From contig NC_080582.1 of assembly GCF_029962835.1 (NCBI RefSeq), positions 16,314,032 to 16,378,031 of the forward strand: a DNA stretch of 64,000 nucleotides, in the 5' to 3' direction. Position numbers and translations under genes: made by a program. Every line of letters starts with the position of its first letter. Position 1 is the stretch's first letter. This DNA is from Magnolia sinica. Taxonomy: Eukaryota > Streptophyta > Magnoliopsida > Magnoliales > Magnoliaceae. The notes below the pieces were generated by a model. The model was given only the letters and a program-made list of their open reading frames with translations, was not told the DNA's origin and did not search any database. Of this stretch, positions 25,313 through 36,565 are shown one piece after another.

Positions 25313-26106
25313 TATTGGGGAAAAAAACACCAAGTCCGGAGACCCGGTTATGGAATGAACCAACTCTATCGGCACTGTTAGAGAGTCCGAGGCAATGTAC
25401 AAGACAAAGCCTAAAGGAGAGACTTAGCTCGGATTCCTGGAAATCGAATCTCGACCAAGATCTTAAGGGTCAGGAGCCATATATAGGCAAAGTAAGACAC
25501 ATAAAGTTGGCTCGGTTAATGAGGCAGCCATGTCTAAAGGGGCCGATCGATACCCTGAAGCTAAAAGCAACTTGACCGACCATAAAACTGACCCATACAA
25601 AGGTCGGTTATAGTGTCAGTTATCGGATTAAGGAAGAACGTCGGCCACAAGCCCATCCTGTTCCGTTCGACGGGAGGTAAAAAACTTTATCCTTGTAGCC
25701 AGCCGAGACTTGTCTGTTACTTGAGTCGGTCAAGGCCGAGCTGAGAAAGGAAGAAACGGTATAAGCTTAAATACCGTTTTGAAAATCATGGGAAAGGATT
25801 TTCAATCCCGAGGATCTCGGGATCAGGAAACATTCGTAAGTATATTACAGCTAAATCAAATCTCCTAGAAATCAGGAAAGAAATTCCCGTATGGCGGGAC
25901 CCTCCCTCTCCTATAAATAAGAGACACTTCAAAGGTGAAAGGTACACAAAAGCTCTCTCCCAAAACCCTTCAATACCATAAGACCTAGATTCCTAGCCTG
26001 ACTTTGACATCGGAGGGTCCCCTACTCTAGCCAGAGTCTTCTTTGTCTTCTTCTTGTGCAGGTCTTCAAAGGTCCAAAGAGGGTGAACCAGATTTTTGCA
26101 TCAACA
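25313..26106 (+). repeat. Tat 3' LTR
   Basis: This 794-bp partner of 15931-16721 begins TATTGGGGAAAA and ends CATCAACA, followed by target duplication AAATC. The two LTRs differ by very roughly 80 changes counted by eye, mostly transitions as expected for long-methylated DNA. Confidence 0.9.
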
Positions 26107-27334
26107 AAATCCATTCCGATTTGTTAGATGTGTAATTCGTTGTTAGGATCAAGCCCCAAAAATCAAGCTAACCTGTGATTTAGATGGCCCAGGCCAAAGG
26201 AAATAGTTGGAGATAGACATCCACCATTAATTGTTTACGGTGCTCACTGTAGTGATTATGTGAAGTCCACTCAAACCATTAGAAGCCAAAAAACTAAAAA
26301 CAAAACCAAACACAAAATTCGGACAAACAATTTGGAGAGCGGGCATTGTCTGTATTATTGTTTCAAAATGTATAACCCATCCAAAAACATATGCAGCTAG
26401 TTTTTGAGATCTACACTGAAAATTAGATCGTGCAACTAGTGATTGGATTGGATTTCAGAAATAAATTAAGTTAGGCTCACCTTCTGGTTTTTTCTAAGGC
26501 CTAATTGACTTTCCAATGCGGCTGCGTTTCGACTCTGCATGATTCCTTTGTAAGGATAAGTTATGCTTTTCACTCTTTATCCGTACAACATGATAATATA
26601 GAGATGTTTTCCAATATCATTGTAATTGGAAGAATTTTTGGATGAAAAATTTTAAATTAAAATTTAATAGAGTTTTTTAATCGGAAATTTAAAATTCCCT
26701 CATATTAGATATGGTAAATCTGATTTTTTTCCTTTAATACAATCTGTCATGGCCAAAAACACCTTGTTGGAGAGTCCATTTGTAACCGAAACCACGGCTC
26801 CCACCAAAATTGCATTTGTCTAGCTATGAAACCATGCGAGCCCTGTAGTACTGTGTTTCTGAATTCTACATTGACCATCAGTTGTGGGATCCAATCTTAA
26901 GTGCACGTCTTAAAAATCATCTGAATCTTTGATCCATGTATACCAAACGATTGAAGGTGTACAGGGTGATGCAACTCTGCAAACTATTTTACATGGGGAC
27001 TCATCTGAAAAACAAATTGTCTTCATTTTTGGCTTCCAACCTACATTTTGATGGGGCATATAATGGTTTCAGTGAATTTTCGGATAATAATTTCCATGGG
27101 CATTATAAAAACTCTACAATAGATTTCTCATCCAACTGTTTGATTTAACGTGGTCTATCTTAATCACAGATAAGAACGATTTTTTAACCTTGGACCTAAG
27201 TTGGAATCATACATGGTTTGAATTTCACAGGCACATTTTAGTATTTCATAATTTTTTTTAGTTAAAGATAAGAATGAAAATTTCTTTTAACTAGCATAAT
27301 GTAAGTGGATTGCTAGATGTGCCCCACCGCCGAC
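26107..27334. other. Intergenic, nothing recognised
   Basis: A/T-rich sequence with scattered words of the GTGGGCCC repeat family ('accaaaattgcatttg', 'tgtgaagtccactc') but no frame, RNA gene or clear repeat end. Confidence 0.4.
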
Positions 27335-27830
27335 TTAGGGTGAAGGCAAATTGGCTAGTGGTCGGTGCTATTTGTGCCCACCATGATATTTGTGTTTCAT
27401 CCATGCCATTCATCCATTTTTTTCATATCATTTTATGACATGGGACAGAAAATGGCGTAGATCCAAAATCTGAAGTGGAACAGATCAAAGGAAACGGTGT
27501 TCAAAGAATGCCCACCATTAAAAACTTTTCAAGAGTCGCAAAAGTTTTAGATCAACTGAATTTTATTTTTTCCCTTTATGAAGATCCGTACAACCTAATC
27601 GACAGGTTGGATGTGAAATAAACATTGCCCTGGGCCTTAGTAGATTTTTATTGGTGGAAACTCAATCAGTGTTGTTTTCGTGTGGTGTGGTCCACCTTAG
27701 ATTTAGATCTTCGTCACTTGGGATCAAGCCCAAAAAAGATATTGGAAAATGGATAAAGGACGTAGATAAAATTAATACTGTGGAAAGACATCAACACGAC
27801 GACTAACCACGTGGCTAGTGGCAGCGTCAC
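27335..27830. repeat. Dispersed repeat, copy 1 (GTGGGCCC family)
   Basis: The wording includes 'gatatttgtgtttcatccat', 'cattcatccattttttcata', 'gatccgtacaacctaatcgac', 'aggttggatgtgaaataaac' and 'gtgtggtccacctta'. It recurs with drift at 27860-28400, 28490-29019 and 56440-57170. The outer parts form weak inverted repeats ('ggctagtggtcggtgct' left; reverse complement of 'cacgtggctagtggcagcg' right), so this is probably a non-autonomous DNA transposon. Confidence 0.6.
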
Positions 27831-27859
27831 TAGCTAAACTAAGTCCGAATTGTGTGTCG

Positions 27860-28400
27860 ATGTCACCAAGTTCCACACCCCACCGTCAATTTTGTAACAG
27901 CTACTAATCAAACTTATGGGTATAACACACGCCACACACACCACGGACCTACCTGGTGTGATAACATTACCAAGTCCTGTGGGACCATCATGAGATATGT
28001 GTTATATCCAAACAGTCCGTCTAGTTGGCGGGCTCATCCTAGGGCTTGAGTCGAAAAATACGATAGATGCAAAGACCAAGTTTACCATACTGCTAAAAGC
28101 AACGGGGATGAATATCTACCATTAAACCCTCTTAGGTGTGGAAAATCTTTGGATTAAAATGATATTTGTTTTTCATATTCATCCAGGTTTCCGTGACCTT
28201 ATTAACACATTGGATGGAAACTAAATGTTATGGTGGGCCCTATGAATGTTTTAACAGTAAAAATCAATATTCCCAATACTATTTGTGGTGTGGTCCACTT
28301 ATTTATATGCTAATCATTTTTTCGGATCGTGCTGGAAAATTATCTTGCAAAATGGACAAACGGTATGGATATAACAAATACATCATTGTAGTGCCCATGT
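27860..28400. repeat. Dispersed repeat, copy 2 (GTGGGCCC family)
   Basis: Shares the ordered words 'ttcatccaggttt', 'gtgaccttatta', 'cacattggatggaaa', 'tatggtgggcccta', 'gtggtgtggtccactt' and 'aatggacaaacggt' with the copies at 28490 and 56760. Termini are not clear. Confidence 0.55.
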
Positions 28401-28489
28401 AACTTTGATCTCTCTTGAACTGTTTGTACAACTCAGAGCTGAGGAGTGTCACACGTACCCACACAGCCAGGTCGATGATGTGTGGCGGG

Positions 28490-29019
28490 CGCGGATTAGC
28501 TACTGACAGGTTGAGCAGGGAGACTACTCATGAAGTGACGTCACCAAGTTCCATGGCCCACCATTATATATGTTTGGTATCCACACCGTCTATACATTTG
28601 GAGAGATCATATTGAGGTATGATCCAAAGAATTATTCTGATCCAAAGCTCGAGTGGACCCCACAACAGAAAACATTGGAAAGATTGACGCCCACCGTTAA
28701 AAACTTCTAAGTCCCCAACAGTTTTCGATCAAGCTCATATTTGTGTTTTCCTTTCTTTCGTGTACGCGTTAGCGCATAAACAGGTTGGATCTTAAATAAA
28801 CATTACGATGACCTTAGGAAGGTTTCCACGGTGGGCGTCACCTTCCCCACAGTTTCCTGTGGTGGGGTCCACTCCAGCTTTGGGTATGCCTCATTCTTTC
28901 GATGATGCCCTAAAATAATCTCTATAAATGGATGGACATACATACATCATGGTGGGCCCATAGAACTTGATGACCTCACTTCAGTAGCCAGTCTCGCTAC
29001 TTACAGTAGCTAATCCGCG
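28490..29019. mobile_element. Long-TIR non-autonomous element (GTGGGCCC family, copy 3)
   Basis: The left end CGCGGATTAGCTACTG is matched by the reverse complement of the right end. The similarity runs inward for about 60 bases ('tactcatgaagtgacgtcac' against 'ctactgaagtgaggtcatc'). The 530-bp body carries the dispersed-repeat words and no coding frame. The long terminal inverted repeats suggest a Mutator-like or similar MITE. I could not find a convincing target duplication. Confidence 0.65.
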
Positions 29020-29167
29020 TCTGTTTATGGTACACCACCCAATCTGCTTCTCTATAATCATCAACTCTCATGACCTTTTATAGTTTAAAACCAGGACAAC
29101 GGAAGAACAATCCATTTCCAATGGAAGACGATCTGAGCTCCTGGATGATCGTGCTGTACGAGCTCCC

Positions 29168-29425
29168 TTAAATGCTGAAAGAAAGCCGTAGGTAACCATC
29201 AGGGCTAGGGCCGTTATCCCTTTCCAAATCAAAGACTTCTGCCTTGATTTTCTCGGGAAGAAAGGGTTTCTCTAAGGAAGCTGTCTTCCTTAATTCTGGA
29301 TGCATAGTTTGAATTTGCTCCTCGAATCTTGGCAATGGAAGATTATCCTCATTGGGAAAAGAATTTGAACAGGAACTACAAGAGAAGGGCCATTCAATTC
29401 CTATTCCCATGCTCTTTTTTATCAA
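29168..29425 (-). pseudogene. L1-type LINE fragment
   Basis: The minus-strand translation shows the stretch that precedes the reverse transcriptase of plant L1 elements: EDNLPLPRFEEQIQ, then LEKPFLPEKIKAEVF and DLERDNGPSPDGYL. The latter corresponds to the usual 'D.APGPDGF' motif. Only this short piece is present; no RT core follows. Confidence 0.6.
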
Positions 29426-30100
29426 CTCCTCTTTGGAATGTAAACTTCATGAAACTCACACAGTAGCTCAACTAGGTATCCTGTTTTGACATTATTTAAG
29501 TTCCTTCTAAAGCTTACGTTCCAAACGAATTTAACCCTATTTCCATAATATAATCCCTCCCTTTTGCCCAACATGTCATTAATTCCAAATTTGGATCATC
29601 CAAATAAGGGGTGTTTGATTGAAATGCCAAAAGCTGTTTGGCTCATCTCAATTGCAAATAATTATACCTTGTTTCTCCAAAATTACTAAACTTTCCTCTT
29701 TCACACCCTTCCCTTCTCCCTATGCTAGTATGACAATATGTTTCGTAACAAGTATAGCTGAGTGTAGCCTTTGTGATTCCTTTGGAAGAACTAACTTCAT
29801 TGATTGATGCACCTACCCTTATTATCACATTTAATTTAGATTTTAATATACATCAAATGGACATGCTTCCTTAGAAGCAAATCATGTTTTCATATGCACA
29901 GAGTACCAATAAAATTAAACATATTACAGATACGATGCTTTTGAGTCCTAGTTGTAGGAACCTTCTACTAAGTTTCCACTTCTTCGAACTGACACTCCCA
30001 CTTCTAATCCCACTGCCTAGGTTTTTGCACTTGCTAACATTTTGGAAAAGAAAACACTTTCTTGTTGTAGTGCCTGAATTAAGGTATCCCAAAATGGTTA
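29426..30100. other. Intergenic, nothing recognised
   Basis: A/T-rich, only short frames on both strands. No repeat ends or RNA genes seen. Confidence 0.4.
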
Positions 30101-30256
30101 TGTAACGACCATTATGTAATGGTAACAGCAGTAACTGCTACGTGTTGTAGGGTCATAATGGCCGTAATAGCTATTATGGAAAAATCGACCTGTAACAGCC
30201 GTACGGTAATAGTTATTTTGGAAAAATGTACATGTAACGCCATAATGATCCGTTAA
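30101..30256. mobile_element. Small MITE-like palindromic element
   Basis: The left end 'taacgaccattatgtaatg' and the reverse complement of the right end 'taacggatcattatggcg' form imperfect inverted repeats about 25 bases long. The 156-bp interior repeats 'gtaacagc', 'taatggccgtaa' and 'cgtacggtaatag'. The size and folding fit a MITE. Confidence 0.5.
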
Positions 30257-30615
30257 GGGTGACAATAGGAGAATGGGGCATTCACAACATTCTAGATGAA
30301 TATGAAATGAATTCAATATCTATAGCAAACAATCGAGGGAACAGGGATCACCCTGCATGATACCAGGCTCCCCTTGAAGAAACCTTTTGAAGTTCTATTG
30401 ATGAAGAATAGAAAATGAGGGGTTTAAGATATAGGCTTTGATTGTGGTCTAACAGGTAAATCAGGAACTCTCAATTGATGAGGACATCACGCGCACGCAC
30501 ACTCGCACACCACCTCCCCTATGCACATACACAAGGAGGAGGGCCCCACCATCGATCTGGCTCGATGATGACATCCAGGGAGGGCCTCCTACTTAGAAGA
30601 TAGAGTTTTGGTTTG
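30257..30615. other. Intergenic, short GC/CA-rich patch
   Basis: No gene. A short alternating 'cacgcgcacgcacactcgcac' patch lies at about 30486-30508. Confidence 0.4.
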
Positions 30616-31692
30616 TTGGAGTGGGCCTGATAGTCAAGTAAAGCCCATCATAGGATCTCATGATCGTGACCCACTAGTCTGATTGAACTCATATTTTAGC
30701 TTTTGCTTAATATTATTATTTAGAATATTATGAACGTTTTAGATTTCGTTGATTAGTTTTTATTTTGGTTTACTTTATCGTCAAGTAATAGGTTGCGCAC
30801 ATAGCGTGAATTTGGGGTTAGGGTTTTTCTTATAAATAGACACCCCTTGTAGTTTTTTTCATTCATTGAAGTTGAATAAAAATTTCTGTATATTTTTCTG
30901 CTCTTTTAGTATTCTAAGTTGTGGAAAAATTCAAGTGGGTGCGAAGCCCTCTATTTTCGAAGGGTTAACTAGCATGGTGCGAAGCCACGTCCATCCCAAT
31001 CTGCCCCTATCTTCTATCATCTATATTTCTCCCATTCTATGATCATCCTCACTTCAAATCTGCCTGTTTTGCAGCCGTTCTTCTTCTTACAGCTAGTTTC
31101 TAGAATCTGGCCCTGCAGGAGGGCCGAAACTTCGACGGAGCACTGCGCCCAGATCGCAATTCGGATCGCCACGAGATTTGGAAGGTTTGTAGTCCCCCCT
31201 GGCCGACCAAAGCCTAGAGGGCCATTTTAGGATTCGAGCCCATAGCGCACGTGTGGCTAGCCTCCTGTGCATGTGCATCAGGCCCGGGAAGCAGTCTGCA
31301 TGCGAGAGCTGTCATTTCGTTCAGGTTTTCTTCCTATTTTCCCCTTTCACACCAGTTTTTCATAACCCTAACCCTAGATTGCGTGATTTCTACTTCGTTT
31401 GCCCCTTTTCTTAACCTAGGGTTTTCTGAATTGCAATTTGTGAATCCTTTAGATTAGGAACTGATTGCTGTGCATGTGTGGATGATTATTACTTATCTTT
31501 GAGCATCGTTTGGTTCATAATTTTTACCGATCCATCCCTAGCCAGTGTAGGCTTAGACTCGTGCAGATTTCCCTTGTTTGAATGCTTGAGCTTTTGTGTG
31601 GGATGTGGAATTATTATGTAATTGTTTTAAATTAGTATGATCTAAAGCCTGAGATCTTGCATATCATATTTAATTTTCATGTCTTGCATCAA
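30616..31692 (+). repeat. LTR-like sequence with following tRNA-Met-type primer site
   Basis: The stretch starts TGTTGGAGTGGG. It has a TATA box (cttataaatagac, about 30829-30841) followed 40-60 bases on by a polyadenylation-like 'gaataaaa', and runs to 'gcatca' at about 31691. The next bases, 'ttagtatcagagcaggag', resemble the Copia-type primer-binding site copied from initiator tRNA-Met. That combination fits one LTR and the start of the inside of an LTR element of which nothing coding remains. Both ends are tentative. Confidence 0.4.
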
Positions 31693-31735
31693 ATTAGTAT
31701 CAGAGCAGGAGGTCTCGTGTTCAAGACTCCTTACT

Positions 31736-31950
31736 GGGCTCGAGTGGGGTAGCACGTGGGATGCGGGGACACACTCGGGGTGGGTGACCCATGTGATTTG
31801 GGGCCCACGGGAGTCGGAGGTGATTAATGCGCATTTCACACCGGGCTCGAGTGGGGTAGCTCGTGGGCTGCGAGGACACACTCGGGGTGGGCGGCACATG
31901 TGATTTGGGCCCGCGAAGGGGGTTCGGCCGAGGTCATAACCCATGCGATG
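31736..31950. repeat. 107-bp direct repeat, two copies
   Basis: GGGCTCGAGTGGGGTAGC starts at 31736 and again at 31843. Each is followed by the same drifted segment ('acacactcggggtggg', 'catgtgatttggg'). The pair lies just inside the LTR-like sequence, next to the primer-like site, and creates overlapping spurious frames on both strands. Confidence 0.75.
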
Positions 31951-32990
31951 TGGGGCCTTAGCTATGAGATTAAGGGATTAATTCGCCATACTCTAACAGT
32001 TCAAGCTTTTAGAGCAAGTGGTTAATTGTCCTGCATTACCAATTGATGCAATCATATGCCTTTTTCCAGGGGCAATATCTTAGAAAGTAGATTAGTCATC
32101 ACTCTCTCCAATTAAACATGTCTATATTGAATTGGTTGAACAAAAGAAAGTGTGAAGTGGAAATTGGAAAATATATTTCTAAGAACAAAAAATTTGTAAC
32201 CGAGTACAATTTTAATAGAAAAAACTTGTGATTTTCTGAAGTTGACTGAACCAAGTTGCTCCTGTTTGCGAAAATCTTTTGAATATCCAGTTGAAAATAG
32301 TCTTAAAAAATAAAATAAAATAAAAAGAAAAGGAAAAACAACAACAATTGAAGATGAGTTAACAAGTGTATGCCCTTGTTTTTAAGTAAATTTGGGATGC
32401 CTAACTATAAACTTTATTCATCACTGATTGAAGTGAACAAAATGATAACTGTCAGCAAAAGGGCTTTTATCAATTGTTATAACCGAATCTTAATCTTCTT
32501 TGGGGCCAGTTTATGCATCAACCTTGAACTAATCTCCTTCATTGTAAGTGTTAATAGACTTTGGTGCATCATGGTACTACATCCTGATGCACTCGGACCC
32601 TCTAATTCCTGCTTTTTCTATGGCCCATGCATTTGGGACTAAATTCGCCTTTCTTAGTATATCTTTGTTACATATTTTGACTTCGAAGTTATTGTATCAA
32701 ATGATAAATCTTCTATTACAAATTTACAATTGAATGATCAAGGAAAATAAAGGGAAGACAGTAATTTTAATTAGAATGGATCTGAAGATCAAAGAAGTGA
32801 ATGGGAATGAAAGACAATTCCAGTGAGGAGGAAGATTGAATAGGTTGTCTGGTCTGATTCCTATACCTTATTTGTCTTCAACATCAATTTTGATGGTAGG
32901 TGGATGTGGTCCTCTGCCTGAAGAATTTTAACACATCTCTGAAGTTATAAAGTTGGAATATTTCTGAATTTTAGGATGTGGTCTTGTTTG
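31951..32990. other. Intergenic, nothing recognised
   Basis: A/T-rich. The 90-codon frame at 32370-32642 has no recognisable motif. Sequence towards 32900 may already be 5' material of the following LINE. Confidence 0.4.
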
Positions 32991-32999
32991 TGGTTATTG

Positions 33000-34140
33000 T
33001 GGATGCCTTAAGCAAAATGTTGGATTAGGGGCTTCGGTGGGGCTCATTGATGGATTTGAGGTGGATAAAGGAGACTTTTAAGTGTCCCATCTCCATTTTA
33101 CCAATGATAGAAACCTATTCTGGGATGTGGAGGTGTCGAAGGTGGACAATCTTTGGAAGATTATTTGTTGCTTTGAAGTAGCGTCAGGCTTAAAGGTGAA
33201 TACTCTCTAGAGTGAAATGTTGGGTGTTGACATTCTTAAGGTGGAAGTCTAGGACCTTGTGTAGGTGTTTTGGTGTAAGGAAGGGTTGTTTCCTTCTTCG
33301 TACTTGGGGCTCTTGTTCTATTTTGGGAAGCTTGCGAAGCATTTCTGAGACAAGGTGATGAACAAAAAGGAGAGGAAATTGTCGTCATGGAAACACAAAC
33401 GCTTCTCTAGCTCTTTTTTTTTTTTTTTTTTTTTTTGAGGGCGCAAGAATCTGTAGGAAGAGGAGAAAGAGTTCCTTGGCTTATCTTAACGGCTCTTGGG
33501 TATATTGATTTCTTCTAAAGATTTAGATTCATTGGTGTGGGTCAAAGATAAAACCGAGCAATTCACAGTTCAGTGCTTTATAACCTTCTCATTGGGTCTC
33601 CATCCAATAAGGAAGCAGCTCATTTGGTCTTCTAGAACCCCCCAAGGTAGCGGCATTGGTTTAGTGGGTGGGGGTGGAACAAGATGCTAATGATTAATAA
33701 TCTTCATAGGAGAGGAATGGTGTTAACTAACATTTGCTTGCTATGCATGCGTAGCAAGGAGTCAGTCAATCATATCTTATTCATTGCATCTTCGTGAGGG
33801 AAATGTGGGAAAGATTCTTGGGTATTTTTGGGATGGCCTGGGTGATACCAAAATCAATTGAGGGCTTCCTACAGTCTTGGCATGGGGTCAGTGTTGGCAA
33901 GAGAGGAAGTAGATTATGGAGATTGATTCTAATGGCCGATTTGTGGGCCTCATGGCGAAGAGGAGCAACTGCTGCTTCTACAATCTTTGTGGGGTAGCAT
34001 CAGAGGTGTTTAGGTGGGCTGAGTTGAATGAAATGGAGTGGGCTTCAATCTCAATTATTCTAGACGATTGTGATCTATCTTGCATTTCTTGGGCTTCTTT
34101 GTACTTCTTCTGGCTGTTTTAGCTCTCATCAATAAAATCA
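33000..34140 (+). pseudogene. L1-type LINE, 3' part, degraded
   Basis: In shifting frames the plus strand reads like the second half of plant L1 ORF2. The post-RT region (VDNLWKIICCFEVASGLKVN, SEMLGVDI, SYLGLLF, ERKLSSWKHK) spans about 33060-33410. It is followed by the zinc-finger RVT and C-terminal region (IHCIFVREMWERFLGIFG, RLWRLILMADLWASWR, ELNEMEWAS) at 33760-34050. A 23-base T run (33414-33436) interrupts it. The end, 'tcatcaataaaatcat', abuts a TA microsatellite, as expected for a LINE 3' tail. Many frame changes and stops are present. Confidence 0.72.
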
Positions 34141-34142
34141 TA

Positions 34143-34146
<4 letters not shown>

Positions 34147-34212
<66 letters not shown>
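34147..34212. repeat. (TA)n microsatellite
   Basis: An uninterrupted run of about 33 TA units at the 3' end of the LINE remnant. It gives rise to repetitive Tyr-Ile frames on both strands, which are not genes. Confidence 0.95.
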
Positions 34213-34215
<3 letters not shown>

Positions 34216-36290
34216 TTTTAATCCTAGAAATCGCAGTGTTGAATGTGAGTTTTATATTTGTCACGTTCAGATATGCCAAATCAGATTAAAAGACAATGTT
34301 TTGAACAGTTGGAAGTTTGGTGTCTAGAAACTTGTTTTTTATTTTGTGGCCAAAACAGGAGTGATTTCAGGAGGGATCAGGATTAGGAGCATAAGGAAAA
34401 TCACAGAGTGAGGATGGAGGTCAAAGATATGGATCTTTTGTCCATTAGGGGACTAAGCTTCAAATATATCACCAAACTGCAATGATAGGAGAAAGCAAAA
34501 GCTCAGAAAGAAACTATTGATGGCAGACTAAGAGGGAGATTTGTTTGAAGGTTAGTGTTGATTTCAAAGTCTACTCCTTAGAAGATGTTTCTGCATGGGT
34601 AACTTCATGATGTTGCTGGGTGGAGTTACGAAAATGATTCGGTGCTCTGTCTTGTTACTTCTATCTTCAAAATCGTGGTGGATATGGTTCTCAGTTGGTG
34701 GTAAGAAAGAGGGACTGTTATGGTACATCATCTATTGAATGCCTTTTTTGGTTCCTCTAAAGCAATCGTGTGGCGTAGGATATGGGGTATCACGTTGATG
34801 GTACAGGAGGAGGTGGAAGAAGCTTGGAAAAGAAATTGCCACTCCTTGACAGAAAAAAAGGGAGCCCACCATGTCTGTATCTTAAATGTAATTTACTAAT
34901 CTGATATAATGCATCTGTAGCTTGAATGGAAAAGGTAAAAGAGTCGTGCTTGTAGACTATTTAGGCATGCTTTTTCTTTTTCTAACTTGCCATTAATTAT
35001 CCTTTTTATTTGATGTCTAACAGCTCTTCTCAGCTGTATATATTCCAAGGACCATCGGAGTTGATGCCACTTGTAAGTCTGAGGATATCACTGTTCATTT
35101 TCTATGAAGATATAGTTGATATTTGGTGTATAAGGGCGTAATAAATGAGTTAACGAGCTTGCATGCAGCTTCATGGGATATTCTACCTGTAATTGTGATT
35201 TGAATTTTTTAAGTTCTTTTGGGGATGTGTGCTGGTGCTTGATCTGACGGGAAGAAATTGGTTTTCTTTTCTTTTTCATTTTGTTCTCAAAAATACAACG
35301 CCACCACCTACTCTGGAATATCATATTTTGTTTTGAAGGGGTACAGGTTACGGATTGTGGTTTTGCCGAAAACCCTTTCATTTTTTCACCTATTTGAGGA
35401 TTTTTGGGAGTGCTCATTTTCTCTAATTGCGATTGTTAGTCAAGGAAGTGGAAACTTTTGTCTGTATAGTTATAATTTTTACACTTGTGTGCCATTTGTT
35501 TTTTTTGCTGTTCTTATGTTTTATACAAGAAAGAAAAGTAAATGTAGTTACAACAATGGCTCAGAACAAAAGCCAAGGGCCGAAGACAAGCTCAAAGAAA
35601 AGAAAAGAAAAGAAACCAAAAGGCTACAAAGGACACCACCAGACTTGAAAAGGATTCTATCTTCTTGTAATTCAAGATTGTCGTACTGTCCTCCATCTCA
35701 CCTTTATCTTTCAACTATTTGCCCTGATCATCGTGGTGTGTTATATCATTCGTCTCTATGTTAGTTTTGATTACGCATCAAAACTTGCCGACTTGACTGA
35801 CAATCCGTCTACTGATATTTGCATCAATGCATCTGCCAATCGATAATTTGATCTGTTCATTGATCTATCTCTAGATCCCTTCATCAAATTCCGATATTTC
35901 TAGATCCCTTGATCAAATTCTGATCGATCTGCAATCCATCATATCTGCCATCTTTTTTCATCATTGTTATTTGTGATGTCTTGTTCAAGTACTTTTTCCA
36001 GGGGATTTTCACGTTATTCTTTCTTTTCAAGAATCTCAGATTCTCCAAGGGCTATCAACACGTCAGGCCTGGTTTCCTTCAGGATCAGATTTAGAACTTT
36101 TCTGAAAAGATCTTCACTAAAATCACATTTCCGAAAGTGTTATTTACAATAAACAAGTTCCCAAGGGCATGAAACTTTCTTTGAAACCAAAATTGACAAG
36201 AACCGTGTAGAAAGAAAAGCAAATAGATGCAAACTTTGTATGAATTGAAATTAAATCTGATGTGACAGTATAGAAGAACATATGAAGTGC
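34213..36290. other. Intergenic, mostly unrecognised
   Basis: Two kilobases without a convincing gene. A lysine-rich frame at 35427-35648 and a 168-codon frame at 35258-35764 have no motif I recognise and read like intron-type DNA. One short coding-like patch on the minus strand is listed separately. Confidence 0.35.
36025..36150 (-). pseudogene. Unidentified coding-like fragment
   Basis: The minus strand reads ..FSEDLFRKVLNLILK, ETRPDVLIALGESEILEKK, then a stop. The mix of charged and aliphatic residues looks like a real helical protein rather than random A/T-rich DNA. I do not recognise the family, and no neighbouring exon is evident. Confidence 0.25.
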
Positions 36291-36294
36291 TTAG

Positions 36295-36565
36295 ATAAAT
36301 GAAAGTCTGAATGCAAACGATTAGTGTACTGTTATTTCGAAGAAACTTTCAAGTGTGTTTTTCATTCGAGGCCAGAGTTCCTGTTCAAAGTTAGTTTATA
36401 TATGTGGGGTTCGTGGTTGATCTATCCGAGCCATTGATTTGTCGGCCCCCATCATGGATGAACAATTCCCTCAAAATCTCTTAAATGCATTAACGATGTA
36501 TTTGCATGCTAACAATAGGAAGGTTAGAGTTGACCAATTGGGAGGTGGGAATGTTCCATCCATGC
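36295..36565 (+). repeat. Duplicated block, copy B
   Basis: Homologous to 62297-62612: 'gtctgaatgcaa.cgattag', 'ttcattcgagg', 'gagccattgattt', 'ggcccccatc', 'ggttagagttgaccaattgg' and 'tccatccatg' in the same order. The match stops at about 36562, where the LINE begins. Confidence 0.75.

Larger units (their letters stand above)
15931..26106 (+). mobile_element. Tat-lineage Ty3/gypsy LTR retrotransposon with antisense gene
   Basis: This is a full-length 10.2-kb element on the plus strand with LTRs at 15931-16721 and 25313-26106. It is flanked by a perfect target duplication AAATC (15926-15930 and 26107-26111). The parts in order are primer-binding site, gag, protease, RT, RNase H, a second archaeal-type RNase H, integrase, then about 3 kb holding an antisense gene, then a polypurine tract. 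The extra RNase H and the antisense frame mark the Tat branch. LTR divergence is about 10 % by eye, so it is roughly ten times older than the Athila copy. The coding part is clearly broken, with on the order of ten or more changes. Confidence 0.92.

Noticed and set aside
32370-32642. 90-codon plus-strand frame
   Set aside because: No motif, A/T-rich composition, no splice or promoter context; chance frame.
34055-34289. Frames with Tyr-Ile repeats on both strands
   Set aside because: Translation of the (TA)n microsatellite.
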